Origin: Engraulis encrasicolus
Lineage: Eukaryota; Chordata; Actinopteri; Clupeiformes; Engraulidae
Direction of reading: 5' to 3'
NCBI RefSeq assembly: GCF_034702125.1
Contig: NC_085865.1
Span: 25,755,067 to 25,819,066 of the forward strand
DNA length: 64,000 bases
The translations under genes and the position numbers were made by a program. This document shows, one piece after another, positions 49,244 through 63,967 of this stretch. Within the stretch, counting starts at the first letter, position 1. Each line of letters opens with the position of its first letter. Below the pieces are notes generated by a model that saw only the letters and a program-made list of their open reading frames with translations, was not told the origin of the DNA and searched no databases.

Positions 49244-49402
49244 ATTTTGTGGGAGTTCTGTGTGTGTGTGTAGGCTAAAGTGTGCAACATGTCCCCTCTG
49301 AGTACCCTGGGAGTGTTTTTAGCACCAAGTTGCACAAAGCATGGGAGGCCTCTACTGGCCAGTCTGCTATTGACATCCCCGATGTCTCCCTCCCCTGCCA
49401 TT

Positions 49403-49414
49403 GGGGGGGGGGGG
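49403..49414 (+). repeat. Poly-G run (12)
   Basis: Twelve consecutive G, the third G homopolymer in this 360-bp interval. Confidence 0.9.
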
Positions 49415-50250
49415 AAAGCAAACGCACATACCTGAAAGCCAGCCTTCCAGCCACAACACACGAGCACACACAAGAGCACACTCAGAGACGCACACATTCA
49501 TGCACACATATACACACACAATGCTGGGGTAAAAAACATCATAATGCCTTATTTTGAACCAAACCAATACACTGGGATATTTGCTGGGTTAAAGGATGGC
49601 CTAAGTTAAAACTACCCAGAGGACTGATTGGGGTTTTTTTCTGTTTTTTGCTCTAACCCAATGTTTAGATAGTGCAGAGAACATATTTTTAGGTGGACGT
49701 AAACGTGTTAATAAAAAATAAAGAGCTGATACTATTGCAATTTTTGACTTGCAGGAATGTTTTCTTTTTTGTTTTCTTTTGTTACTTTTGAACTTCAGTG
49801 TTTCCAAAAAATATGACCTGATTAAAAGAAAGTGTCTAAATCAGTCTGCCTTCACACCATGTTTCAGAGGTTTTTGTTCAATAAAACTGTCCAAAGCTTC
49901 ACAAGGTCCAATGAACAATAAAAATCGATACCATTAAACGCCTCTGAAAAAACAAACACATGCCTGTTTCTCTGGGGAGTCTGCAAACTCCTGTGTTGTA
50001 TACTTTTAACGCCGCTGTCGATAAAACATTCAGGGGATCCTAAATACTTCATTACATGTTGGGCTACGATGTCTTCACAGCTTTTTTCTTTCTGTAGCAA
50101 TAAATAGGAGCCCCTGTATCAGCCCCTGTACTGTAGGTGTCTTTGAAGTCAATTTGAACTAGATTTCTCAGGAGTCAGACTTCTGTCCAATATGCCACCC
50201 CTCCCCCTCCCAACCGATGCACACCAACCCCTGTGTAAGTATGCATGCAG
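49415..50250. other. Non-coding sequence without recognised features
   Basis: Degenerate CACA words lie at 49450-49520. TGCTGGGTTAAA-type words near 49525 and 49583 recall a common fish repeat but do not form a structure. The rest is AT-rich. Confidence 0.35.
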
Positions 50251-50281
50251 GCACACACACGCACACGCACACGTACACGCT

Positions 50282-50341
<60 letters not shown>
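50251..50341. repeat. (CA)n microsatellite
   Basis: The core is pure CA at 50287-50341, preceded by CACG-containing units. Confidence 0.95.
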
Positions 50342-50343
<2 letters not shown>

Positions 50344-50416
50344 TACAGTACGTACAAACATGCACACACACTTGCCATTTAACAGATACACACAAGCATC
50401 CATCCACATCGCGCAA

Positions 50417-50535
<119 letters not shown>

Positions 50536-50599
50536 TTTCATGACTGCCCCACTCCTCTGATCGAGGACCAGCCAATCAGCCATCTTCTCTTCTCCGGCT

Positions 50600-50850
50600 G
50601 CTGACCACGAGCCCCTTCCAAACTCTTTGTTTCCTGTTCACATTCCAATTCATTCACAGGCGTATGAGCAATTTTAACAGTAGTTAGGCAGAGGTGGAAA
50701 TGCTTGACATAATCTCGCGGAAACAGCCTCTTGCCGTAGGCCCGGTGACGGCTCACATTAAATCTCAAGAACTCAAGCATGGGCGCAAGCGGCGTGAGGA
50801 GAGGAAAAGAGGATAAAAAAGAGAAAGAGGAGAGGGGGCAGTCTGGATGA
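50600..50850. other. Candidate conserved non-coding block
   Basis: Repeat-free, with ACATTCCAATTCATTCACAG, CATAATCTCGCGGAAAC and CACATTAAATCTC, and unusually many CpGs for its AT content. Weak evidence. Confidence 0.25.
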
Positions 50851-51784
50851 TGGAAAACAACTGAACTGAACAGTCTGAACACGATTCTTTCGAAACCACA
50901 CCCCGCTCCCTTTTCTCTATGCTATACCTATACCATGACCTCATAAGATCACGGGTTGGTGTGGTATGTCAGGGAGAGAAAAAAGAACATGGCAAATATA
51001 CAAGTAGCAGATTTTCGGTGCACATTTGAGGCTTTATAAGAGTTGCTCAAATTACACATAATGATCACATAGTTACTGTAATGTGGCCCATAAATGGAGA
51101 TCCAGAGCAGAGCATGAAAGTCTGATCACGTATTCCTCAAGCCAATGCATTAACATTAGCGCAGGTGATTTGACTAATTAGCCAATCTAGTCATCTGATT
51201 ATGTGCGTGTGTGCTCATTAGGCTCTGAAAAATGTCTAGGTCAAATATTTGGAGTATTTTTTCTACCTTCTAAAGACAGGTCTATATCTTGAGCAGCGGT
51301 GGATAAAGTAGTAGCAGAAGTGCCGTGGTACGGATGCAATTATAGCACAAGTAGCATGATGGTACTTATTTGCAACTATGCCATATCAAACTACTAGTGT
51401 TGTACTTACATATAGAACAGCACGTCTACTTTATACATGTCTGATCTTGAGTACTTTGAAGTTCAACATAAAGTACGTTATAACCGTGCATGTAGGTATG
51501 AGCACGGATGAGGATGTTTAATGGGACACCATGCAGTAGTTTCACGCACATCTGCTGAGCACCTACAGTGAAGCCTTAAATATTAAAAAAACATAAAATG
51601 GGTCTCCAACTATCATACATACCAGTATTCAGCCATCCATTTCACAGCCATACACATATTTTATGCATCATTTCCCAAACCTGAAACGATTCCAGCGACA
51701 ATTCCAGCGTACAGTACAAAGCAGCCCAGATTCTAGCCTCGGCACGGACATGCAGAAATCCGGTTCAGCTTTCGGTCACCAACG
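50851..51784. other. Non-coding sequence, possible hAT end near 51293
   Basis: AGCAGCGGTGGATAAAGTAG at 51293-51312 resembles a CAGTGGTGGAAAAAGTA-type hAT end, but no matching opposite end exists. TACTTAC/AAGTAC words recur to 51475. The rest was not recognised. Confidence 0.35.
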
Positions 51785-52073
51785 CTGATGTCGAGACCAG
51801 TGTTTATTTTTTTGGAACTTCATTTTTGATACTGTATGGTTCAATGGTCACTTGATTCTGATATCGAAACCAGTGAAGTTTTTTTTAAATCAGGTTTCTC
51901 AACACTGTATGATTCTATAATCAGTTGACACTGATATAGAAATCAGTGTTATTTTTTGACACTCGGATACTCTCGACACTGTACGGATCCATAGTCACTT
52001 GACACTCATATGGAAATCGTGTTATGTTTTGTAATTGGGGTTTTCTTGGCACTATATGGTTCTTGTTCTCAAG
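51785..52073 (+). repeat. Four-copy diverged 73-bp tandem repeat
   Basis: Units start at 51785, 51858, 51931 and 52005 (periods 73, 73, 74). Each has the order CTGATATCGAAACCAGTG, a T-rich stretch, ACACTGTATGGTTC, and GTCACTTGACA. Identity between units is roughly 60-75%, so the array is old and not obvious by eye. A fainter fifth unit may precede at about 51741. Confidence 0.75.
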
Positions 52074-52170
52074 GTGCAGTGCAGGTTGTGATTGGGCAAA
52101 GAAGGAAAGAAGTCGACAGCTGAGGTCTGAGGCGTCTGATGAGAAGCAGGAGGCATTCTTTCACCATAAT

Positions 52171-52171
<1 letters not shown>

Positions 52172-52251
<80 letters not shown>
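52172..52251. repeat. (CA)40 microsatellite
   Basis: 80 bp of perfect CA, about 100 bp after the end of the 73-bp tandem repeat. Confidence 0.97.
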
Positions 52252-52255
<4 letters not shown>

Positions 52256-52868
52256 CTCATCAAAGTGAAAGTTGCTCATGGATTGCTAGTGCCTGAGGGG
52301 CTAGCCCTAACAACCTAGAGGTTAAGGAATTCTTTGCGGCGTCTCAGGTCATGATTTTTTGCTCCTTCACCTCAAATCACACCCGCCCCTCCACCCCCAT
52401 CTTTCCCTCACGCTATCTCTCTCCCTCTCACTCACTCCCTCGTTCCAATGGTTTTTCTCTATTAGTCAGAGCTCATAGCTCGACAAAAAAATGGTCTTCA
52501 ACTTCCTCCACAATCCTCTGCTAAGCCTGTCATTTCTGGCTATTATTTACTTTAATGGGCTTTGGCTGATCCCTTGGCGAAGCCTTGGATGTGGGAATAA
52601 TGCAGCCGAAGGGAGGCAGGGCTAGAAAGGCAGGCCAGGCTAGGGCCCTGGTGCAGGTGTGGGAGTGGGTGAGCTAGCGTTAGCGGGCGCGGGGCTGCCC
52701 GTAGATTAGCCATGGCAGATGGGCTTTGCGCCGGCTTCCTGTGTGCTGCAGTGTTGATTGAGAGCGTATAATGGGAGAGGTGGTGTCTCCACAATGGACC
52801 CTAGCCACCTCGCTGCACCTCTCTCGTCTAAACAACCCCCTATTCTCTTCTCTCGCCTCTGCTGCTTG

Positions 52869-52872
<4 letters not shown>
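52252..52872. other. Unannotated non-coding sequence
   Basis: No gene or repeat recognised beyond short pyrimidine words (52410-52440). Confidence 0.35.

Positions 52873-52925
<53 letters not shown>
52873..52925. repeat. (CT)26 microsatellite
   Basis: Perfect CT, separated by 73 bp from a longer CT array. Confidence 0.96.
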
Positions 52926-52928
<3 letters not shown>

Positions 52929-52994
52929 TTTTTGGTTTGCAGTTTGCTCCCTTTTTTCTTGTCTCTTCTTCTGCTGCTACTGTCGTGATGCCCC

Positions 52995-55204
<2,210 letters not shown>

Positions 55205-55319
55205 CACCTCCCTCCCTCTTTTCCTCTCTCTACCCATCTCTCTCAGTGTGTCTCTGTCTCACTCTCTCTTTCTTTCCCTCTCTCTCTGCCCCCCTTCTCC
55301 CCTATTCCCCCTCCTCTCC

Positions 55320-55354
<35 letters not shown>

Positions 55355-55368
55355 TCCCCCTCTCTCTC

Positions 55369-55402
<34 letters not shown>
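55205..55402. repeat. Degenerate CT-rich region
   Basis: CT units with CCC and TTT interruptions. Purest parts are 55324-55350 and 55373-55401. Confidence 0.9.
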
Positions 55403-55404
<2 letters not shown>

Positions 55405-55579
55405 TTGGGGCACAGGACAGAGAAAATAGTCAACAATGAACACGGCCACATCAAAGTCCCAGGCGGGGGGGATCAGGGTTTTCCACGGGCCGCAGCGGGG
55501 TGAGGAAGAGAAAATAAACGGCGGCACCCAACGTCAACCCACATTACCAGCCACCCATGCCACCTTTACCTTCTTCACT

Positions 55580-55911
<332 letters not shown>

Positions 55912-55939
55912 TCATCCCATGCCCATCTCCCTTCAGAGG

Positions 55940-56060
55940 TGTTACGACCACATGGATTTATCATGGGCGTCTGGGTTTACATTGCCACCACGATGCCACG
56001 GCGCGGTATGGGCAAGGAGACTTTAAACGCCTAATCCACAGGGTAAATAACTTCCACCCC
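55940..56060. other. Small candidate conserved block
   Basis: CATGGATTTATCATGGGC and GAGACTTTAAACGCCTAATC in CpG-containing unique sequence right after the CA array. Confidence 0.2.
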
Positions 56061-57616
56061 ACCCCTCCACTCCGCTCCCTCCGCTCTCTCCAGTCCCCCG
56101 TCATAGGCACAAATATGACAAGTCTTATCGGGCCAGGACACGGCGCAATGCAACGAGGCCACATGGGCCTGCTTGATATGTTTTTAGCTAATTGTGCGAA
56201 GCTCAGAGTACAGGACTGCTTTTGTGTGGCCGTGGTGTAGCAGCAGTGCATGGGCACCTCAAAGTGTGTTTGAATTTATGTAAAAACGTACCAGCCATAC
56301 CAGTTTTCTTTGATGGGAGGGGTGTAGGGGGGGATTGAATAGGGAGGAGATGGGGTGGGGTTGCTATATTATTGCAGGATTTCAATGATAAAAATGAGAG
56401 CATTTGAAACGCATACATCATCAACTTCACGTTGAGAAGATTATTTTAATTGCTCTCGGGTCTCTCTGCTTTGCATTTACTGCCATATTGCTTTTCTGAT
56501 CTTTTTTTTTAATGAAGAGACATTTTTGGCCTGAGCTTTCCGCGCTGGTCTTAATCATGAACCATATAATGTAACGTTTATGTTGCTTTTAATCTCATAG
56601 CTTGTGTAGCAAAGGAAAGCATGTAGGGTCAGCGTTAAACAAAATAACATGAACTGACATGTTTTCTAATTCAATTTATTTAACATGAAACACTGAACAT
56701 CAATCGCCATTACAACTTGCGGTGACATCAGTCACATTCATGCATTTATTTTGTTTTGATGGGTCATCCATCGTGTGCAATGTATTTCAATTATTTCATC
56801 AATTATATACTTCAGCAAAACATCAAGAACTCTTTAATCATTTCAAACATTTACTATACCTGTTTATATACTCCAGCAATATCCACTTCTACTTTTGGAC
56901 CATTATTTAGGCCTATACAGACACAGAGTCATAGCTAATACATGGCTAATACAGCAGCATGTACGAAGGCAAGTCTGTGCACTGACCTTGGCACCAGGAA
57001 GGCCGATACAACAGCAAGACTGCTAATAGTGTGCAGTGTAGTAAACACATCAGATGTGTCCCCGGTCGCGACATTGTCTGAAATGTTCGCCTCTCCGTGT
57101 AACAAATGCCTTTTAGCAGTTTTGCCATCTGTCCATAATGAGTCCATGGCTTTTTGCAGCCACCCCATTTTCACACTGTATTGTGTGCTGCCTATGAGGC
57201 ATTTGCATAATTGTTGAAAGATTGTGCCCCCCCCTCCCCAAAATTTGATATCCACACGAGTGTGACTGTGAGAACTGAATGAAGTTGAAACACACACAAG
57301 ACACTCTTACAAAGAAGAGAGAATGGGAGGTGGGAGAGAAAATAAAATGAAATGAATACAATGAAGATGTTTGTGAAATTAGGTGAAAAAGCAAATCAAG
57401 TTTTTTTTGTGAAAGCGCGCACAAAGTCAGCTAATCAGCTGTTGGCTTTATCGGGTAATCCACATTTAAACTTCAACCTGTAGGGGGCCTCTTTGTGCTA
57501 GTTAATGTACGTAGAAAAGGAGGAGGGACTGGATGAATGAATAATCAGATTAATCATATTTTGAAATCCTAAAAAGCTTCACTAAAAGGAATCTTGCATT
57601 AGTGCTACTTCCATCA
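56061..57616. other. Repeat-poor non-coding sequence
   Basis: The part at 56430-56640 has homeodomain-like words (TTTTAATTGC, TCTTAATCATG). No gene was recognised. Frames of 60-120 codons at 56935-57297 lack domains. Confidence 0.35.
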
Positions 57617-57628
57617 CAGAGAGAAAGC

Positions 57629-57715
<87 letters not shown>

Positions 57716-57716
57716 G
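57617..57716. repeat. (GA)n microsatellite
   Basis: About 70 bp of pure GA preceded by GAAAGCGA and GACA interruptions. Confidence 0.96.
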
Positions 57717-58285
57717 GGAAATTGAGAGAAGGGGGGTTGGACTTAAATGAAACAATTGAGGCCAAAGAAAAATGATGGCGTGGAATAAATTAACTTTCAA
57801 AGGCCAAGTTTCTCTTAATCAGCTCAGCTACTTGCCCGGTCCATAAAGACACTGGCATGCTGGATCACATCACAACGTTTGGGGGTTAAAAAGAGAAAAA
57901 AAAACTAAATGAAGGACAAAGTGATTGCATCTGCACGCTTCTCCCATGAAAGGCTGTCTAACATCAAGCATGACATAAAACTTTTCCTTGTGCCAATGCC
58001 TCTGACAAAACAATATAAGGAAAAAAATAAATAAAGAAATATTTTTAACAGAGGACATCTAGCACACCACACAACCCAGCCTTCTGTTCTGACAGCTCTT
58101 AGGGGCTTTGAGATATCCAAGTGTTAATGGAGCACGGGGGGGTGAAAAAAATTACCCATGATGACAGAACAGAGGAACACGCACAGAAAAAAAACGCCCA
58201 GCCCAAAAAAATGGCAGGGTGCAACGTGACAAGTGCACTTACTTCCAACACCCTGACTCCAATAGTAGCAGCTGACTCCGCTGGG

Positions 58286-58363
58286 TCCTTCCCTTCCCTT
58301 CCCTTCCCTTCTCTTCCCTTCTCTTTCCTTCCCTTCTCTTCCCTTCTCTTCCCTTCCCTTTTC
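58286..58363. repeat. Degenerate (CCCTT)n array
   Basis: CCCTT units are mixed with CTCTT and TTCTT variants. It has the same motif as the perfect array at 4271-4339 but is interrupted, so it appears older. Confidence 0.93.
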
Positions 58364-59169
58364 TTCACTCGTCTCCTTGGAGGATTAAAAAAGGCAGAAA
58401 GGCAGGTGATGATGATCATGCCAAACATATTTGTAAAGGGGAGGAAGCACACCGCTAAAAACTCACCACTTATTACACCTGTTTGGAACATTGACATTTA
58501 AAAAAACAATAAATGAAATAAAGGCCTCGTGAAATAAACTGCATTCTGTTGTTCACCCACTTGAAAGGTGAAACTAACAGAGAATTAGTCACTTGATGAA
58601 AAGTATAAACAAAAAAAGGAACTTAATTTAAATATTGTACAGAAGGGCTTCTTCAAAACTATCAGCACATATTTTTATGTCATTTCTTACATCACCTCAG
58701 ATAGTTTTCTCCGCAATTGACTGAAAAATGTGAATATGATGCACTGCAACTCATCTGTAAGTATTGTTAAAATATAAAGGGGCCTGGTTATTGCACACTG
58801 ATGTTGTTTAGACATCACTCAATGATTCTTTTTAAAAAATCTGGATTTGTACATATTCAACAGAATGTTTGCATGCTTCTCACATCAAAGCATGAGTCAT
58901 TTCTACGTATTGAAATAAATGACAACAGGCTTTTAAATGTGTAATTGAAATCATCTTTGATTTGTCTTCTCTGGGTATCGTGTGTTTTTAGGTGCCATTA
59001 ATACCAGAGAGGTTGTCTTTTGAAATCAGGCCACAAGGAACAGAATGGTGTGTCATTTTCTTGTTCTGTCCGTCCATATCAGCTAGCTATATAATTTCCC
59101 CTCCATTAGTGAAAGGCACATGCTATCTGTATTATCATGCCAAGCACTGAGCCGTGCGTTCGATTCATT
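58364..59169. other. Unannotated AT-rich non-coding sequence
   Basis: No repeat or gene recognised. Confidence 0.35.
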
Positions 59170-59243
59170 CTCTTCCTCTCTCCATCTCCCTCTCTCTCTC
59201 CATCTCCCTCTCTCTCTCCATCTCTCTCCATCTCTCTCCATCT

Positions 59244-59284
<41 letters not shown>

Positions 59285-59310
59285 CCACTGCTCTCTCCAT
59301 CTCCCTCTCT
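59170..59310. repeat. (CTCTCTCCAT)n decamer-type repeat in CT tract
   Basis: CTCTCTCCAT recurs with periods of 10 and 18 bp from 59178 to 59250, then passes into pure CT (59251-59278) and two further CCAT units. Confidence 0.92.
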
Positions 59311-60057
<747 letters not shown>

Positions 60058-60099
60058 CTCTCCATGTGCCTTGTGCTCTGTGAGTCTCCCCCTCTGTAG

Positions 60100-60215
60100 T
60101 CGCCTGCCCCTCCACCCCAAGCTCCTGCCCCAGCCTCAGCCTCAGTTTCAACACCCAGCCCCGGCCCGAGCCCCATGCCCAGCCCCAATCCCCATCCCCT
60201 GCCCCCCAATCACTC
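60100..60215. repeat. C-rich degenerate CAGCCC repeat
   Basis: CCCCAGCCTCAGCCTCAG and CAGCCCC units recur irregularly; the complementary strand is G-rich. Confidence 0.6.
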
Positions 60216-60839
60216 TGCTGCTCTTCAGCAGGATCTGACTCCATCTAGTGGCCCCAAAAGCTCCAGCCCCTCATCAGGGTGAAAACAGGCTAGGCCAAAG
60301 ACGACACACCTATAGGCACATACTGTACACACACAGTACACTGAGGAAAGAAAATAACTCAGGGTCTGACACCTCACCTCCACTTCACAAATATGGACAC
60401 TTTTTGTTACAACTCAACTACAGAAAGGTTCCCACAATTATCTCTGATAAACTTCCAGTTGCTCTCTGAGACTTGCTAAGGCCAAAATCACAAATGCTCC
60501 CATGTTAAGAGAGAAATCTATGACTTACTTTGACTCTTTGACATTGTGTAAAAAGCATACCCACTTTGTTTTAACTCATGCAATAGACATACAGCCCTAA
60601 CTATCTCACATGTACTTTCAGTGGCTTTCTAGGGCTTTGCAAAGGCAGGGCGGCTCCTCGGTTAGGGCGGGAGAGGTGGGGGGATGCCGACTACTGTATT
60701 TGGGGATAGGAAATAATTATGGGCCCTATCTTGTATAAGCTCTGCCCATCCGACTAAATCTCCGCTTTATCCTTGTGCGACAATAAAGTTGTCGCTGTCA
60801 CAGCGATTTTCCCTACTTTTCTCAAATTCTAATGAAGTT

Positions 60840-61095
60840 GTCTCGCTTCAATTTTAATTGATCAGATTACTACATGTAAAAGAAACAATAAGTGGGGGGC
60901 TTTTCTCTCATAATCATGTAATTTGCCTCTGGGAGCAGGTCTTATTTGACAGGGCAATTTCCACACTTATTAAAGCCTTTGACACCGTCAAACATAATCG
61001 TATTAGCGCATTGCTCAAATTAGCTTGTTTCGTTGCACGAGAGAAGGCCGCGATTCTGGGCGTAATAGGCCGCCCTCGCAAATAACCAGTGATGT
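60840..61095. other. Candidate conserved non-coding block
   Basis: Contains TTTTAATTGATCAGATTACT, CATAATCATGTAATTTGCC, TTATTTGACAGGGC (MEIS/TGIF-like), TTATTAAAGCC, CATAATCGTATTAGCGC and CTCAAATTAGC in repeat-free sequence with scattered CpGs. Together with 38330-38695 it is the most enhancer-like block here. No exon signature was seen; the frame 60858-61085 lacks domains. Confidence 0.4.
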
Positions 61096-62655
61096 CTCCA
61101 TTTGGTCTGCCGAGGGATGAGGGCTTAGCAGAGGAAAGGAAAGGAGAGGAGAGGAGAGGGGGCAGAGGGATATGCAGGGATGTGGCATATGGCAATCAGT
61201 GCAGGCATAGCATAGCCAGCTACAGCTATATTTCAACATGTGGAAACAACACAATTACACTAAATTGTGTCAATGAGGTGTTACAACCCCCCAAAAATAT
61301 AATCAAATACAGTAGCGTTGATTTCCCTTCTCTACGAACACCCCACACCCCTCCCTCCCTCCCTCCCCAACTCGTACACATATACCACCACCGACATGCA
61401 CACTTGTTCTTGGGGCCTACAGCTACAGGGGTCATCACTCGAACCCTAGGATGCCTGGGACTTTAGGAAAACATGCCTCCAAGTCCCCACCACCAAAACC
61501 TTCCCACCTCTGAAACCACCCTCCCCTCCAAAACAACCCCACCATCACTAATACAAGCCAACCAACCAACAGCAACTACCATCGCCAAAAACTTACTTAA
61601 CAGGCTTGACATTTTGCACCGGGGTGACAACACAACACGGTATACAGAGCATCGGAGGTGAGGAGTTTGCGGTGTCATAATTCACTGGCCCCGAAATGAG
61701 ACCGCTCACTGGGCCCGCTGGAGAGGAGAAACAGAGAGGCAGTCCCCCGCCTCCCTCAACCCCTCAACCCCTCTCGCTGCCCCCCTCTGGTGTGGAATGC
61801 ACTTGCGGAGGCCGCGGCCAGGTGAGTAGTTAGGGCCTACGCCACATCCTGGTACTTTTATCTCTGACCTTTGACCCCCAGCACATCTGGAAAAACCTTA
61901 GTGGGGACAATCCAAAAAAAAAAACGACCAGGAAGTTTTTCCTTTTTCACTCCCCCCACGAAACCATTTATGGATGAGAGAAGTGACTGCGTGCACAGTT
62001 CCAAGCACAGCAAGCCCACTGGCCTGAGTGACTGGGTTTAATGACAGGCACTGGTAATGAACTCGAGGACACTACTACAACAAGGCCTGTGTCTTGCCTT
62101 GCCATGCCCAGGCAGGGTAAAGGATGCTGGGAGATTGCAAACACTGCATCGCATCGCCTCTTTTTTCGTCTATAGATTCCAGATTCCAACCAAAGATAAA
62201 CATCTTCCAAAAGGGGCAAGGTTAGAAAAATGGGTTTAAAAAAAAAACGACTACAAAGGCTTGCATCTTTCATGTTGCCGAGATGGTCTTGCTTCATGGA
62301 CACCAAAGCCCATGGCCAACGAAAACATTCCCCATTGGGATTATGTGGAGGTCGGTCGCATGTAGAGGCAACACAAGTACATGGGATCAAAATGTGCCCA
62401 CTGGGTGTTTGTTTAACTAGCTTCATGAGATGAAGCACTGGGCCCTTTGGTGTTAACTGGTACAGCCTGGTCACCCCGTGGCCATCTTGTTGTGTGTTGA
62501 CATAGTAGTAGTGGGGGGATCATGGGAAAATGTTGCTTCCCGACATAGGTACTGTACAGTGCAAACAGCTGGGGGGACCTGTCCTGGAGTAATCACGCTT
62601 TGATGTTAATCATGGCTCTAACATACCACTCATAGACAGTTTGTTTTCTCACAGG
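61096..62655. other. Non-coding sequence with minor simple repeats
   Basis: GGAGA units lie at 61136-61162 and CCCT units at 61351-61367. The 168-codon minus-strand frame 61968-62474 has no recognisable domain. Confidence 0.35.
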
Positions 62656-62867
62656 CAGACAATATCATTCTTTTTTTGTATAAATTTTTTTTGGGTCTTT
62701 TTCAACTTTATTGACAGGACAGTATGAAAACTGGACAGGAAGCGAATGGGGAGAGAGACGGGGAGAGGTTGGCAAATGACCCGGGCCGGGAATCGAACCC
62801 TGGTTAGCCGCATGTCAGATGAGTGCCCTACCGGTTGGCCACGGCAGGGCCAGACAAAATCATTCTT
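62656..62867 (-). mobile_element. Full-length tRNA-derived SINE with 17-bp target-site duplication
   Basis: The body is 62673-62850 on the minus strand, with box A-like TGGCCAACCGGTAGGGCAC, box B GGTTCGATTCC, a CCCCATTCGCTTCCTGTCC body and an AATAAAG tail preceding A-rich sequence. Flanks CAGACAATATCATTCTT (62656-62672) and CAGACAAAATCATTCTT (62851-62867) are a 17-bp duplication with one mismatch. It is the same family as 36913-37081 but slightly older. Confidence 0.93.
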
Positions 62868-63619
62868 ACAAATCTTTCATTTCACTGTAAGTGTGAATGG
62901 TGCATTGTAAGTTTAATGCACAGAAAGGGTTTCTATTCGGTAAGGGAAATGATGATGCTTTCAATCATCAGACAAAAACTGAAATACTCTTTGCATTATG
63001 AACTGATGGAAATTTGCTTTGCGTATATTATCTGCATCCTGGTCAAAAAAAACAAAACAATACAAAGCACCAATGCAGAGGAAAGAAAGAGGAAGAAAAC
63101 AAATCCACATTTCACATTTAAGTACATGTTTGCTCATCCGAATAGCTCGTGTTTATGGGGGCTGCCGCGGCACCCCCACTGTGCCTAGCTGCGCAGAAGA
63201 GAAAAACATATCCCGCGTATTCAGAGTTCATGGAGTCCGGACGTATATGGCATCCACGTATCCCGACATCTGCGTTTCCTATAATGATAAGCGACTCGTT
63301 TTTTGGGGTACATAGGTACGTACGTACAGCCGTGTCTACACCATTCTCGAACGAAAGGCAGGCACGTTCACACGGCATATACACACTACGACTTTATTCT
63401 GTGAAACAATGTAGGAGGGGAGTGGCGCACTCTGCTAAACTGACAAGAAGAAGACATGGAATCCTCTTCAAGCGAACAGGCCCCTGGCTTTATAGGCGTC
63501 TCACATAGAGTGCAGCGAGACAATAACCCAGACTGTTTAGTGGAGCTGACATTTACTGTTGGGGGGGAATCAGCGGCAAAGTGGGCCGAGTCCCTGCCAT
63601 TGTGCTCAGCCCGGTAAAA
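62868..63619. other. Unannotated non-coding sequence
   Basis: A hairpin GGGGGCTGCCGCGGCACC lies near 63157-63177 and a TACGTACGTAC word at 63317. No gene was recognised. Confidence 0.35.
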
Positions 63620-63750
63620 ACACACACACACGCTCACATACACACACACACGCACATGCGCACACGCACATAAGCACATGCACGCACAAACACACCCACG
63701 TACACGCACACTAAAGCACTCACACACACAAACACGCACATGCACACAAG
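63620..63750. repeat. Degenerate (CA)n region
   Basis: CACACA tracts are interrupted by CGCTCACATA, CACATGCGCA and AAACACACCC units. Confidence 0.9.
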
Positions 63751-63891
63751 TCATGACTGCCTCCGTTCTCATCACTACCACCTATATGCCTTGCACACGC
63801 TCTCTGTTGATTTTATAACGCAGGGGAAATGCACCGACCACAAGCTGTGCCGAATAAAAGGAATCTGTCTGGAAGATTAAATAGAGAGCGG

Positions 63892-63894
<3 letters not shown>

Positions 63895-63963
<69 letters not shown>
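63895..63963. repeat. (GA)34 microsatellite
   Basis: About 68 bp of perfect GA near the window end. Confidence 0.97.

Positions 63964-63967
<4 letters not shown>

Noticed and set aside
49520..49680. Repeat suggested by TGCTGGGTTAAA and AACCCA words
   Set aside because: The words resemble a common fish repeat but are few, and no inverted ends or period can be drawn.
51293..51480. hAT element starting CAGCGGTGGATAAAGTA
   Set aside because: No matching right end or target-site duplication; left as a note in the region entry.
60720..60805. LINE 3' end suggested by GCGACAATAAAGTTG
   Set aside because: Only a short word resembles a LINE tail; no tail repeat or boundary follows, and the adjacent sequence looks unique.
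61968..62474. 168-codon minus-strand frame
   Set aside because: Long but unrecognisable, with low-complexity Val/Ser parts and no coding-like composition. Would need transcript or conservation support.
63157..63177. Hairpin GGGGG..CCCCC as a microRNA or terminator
   Set aside because: Stem too short and too GC-only for a microRNA precursor; no known mature sequence recognised.
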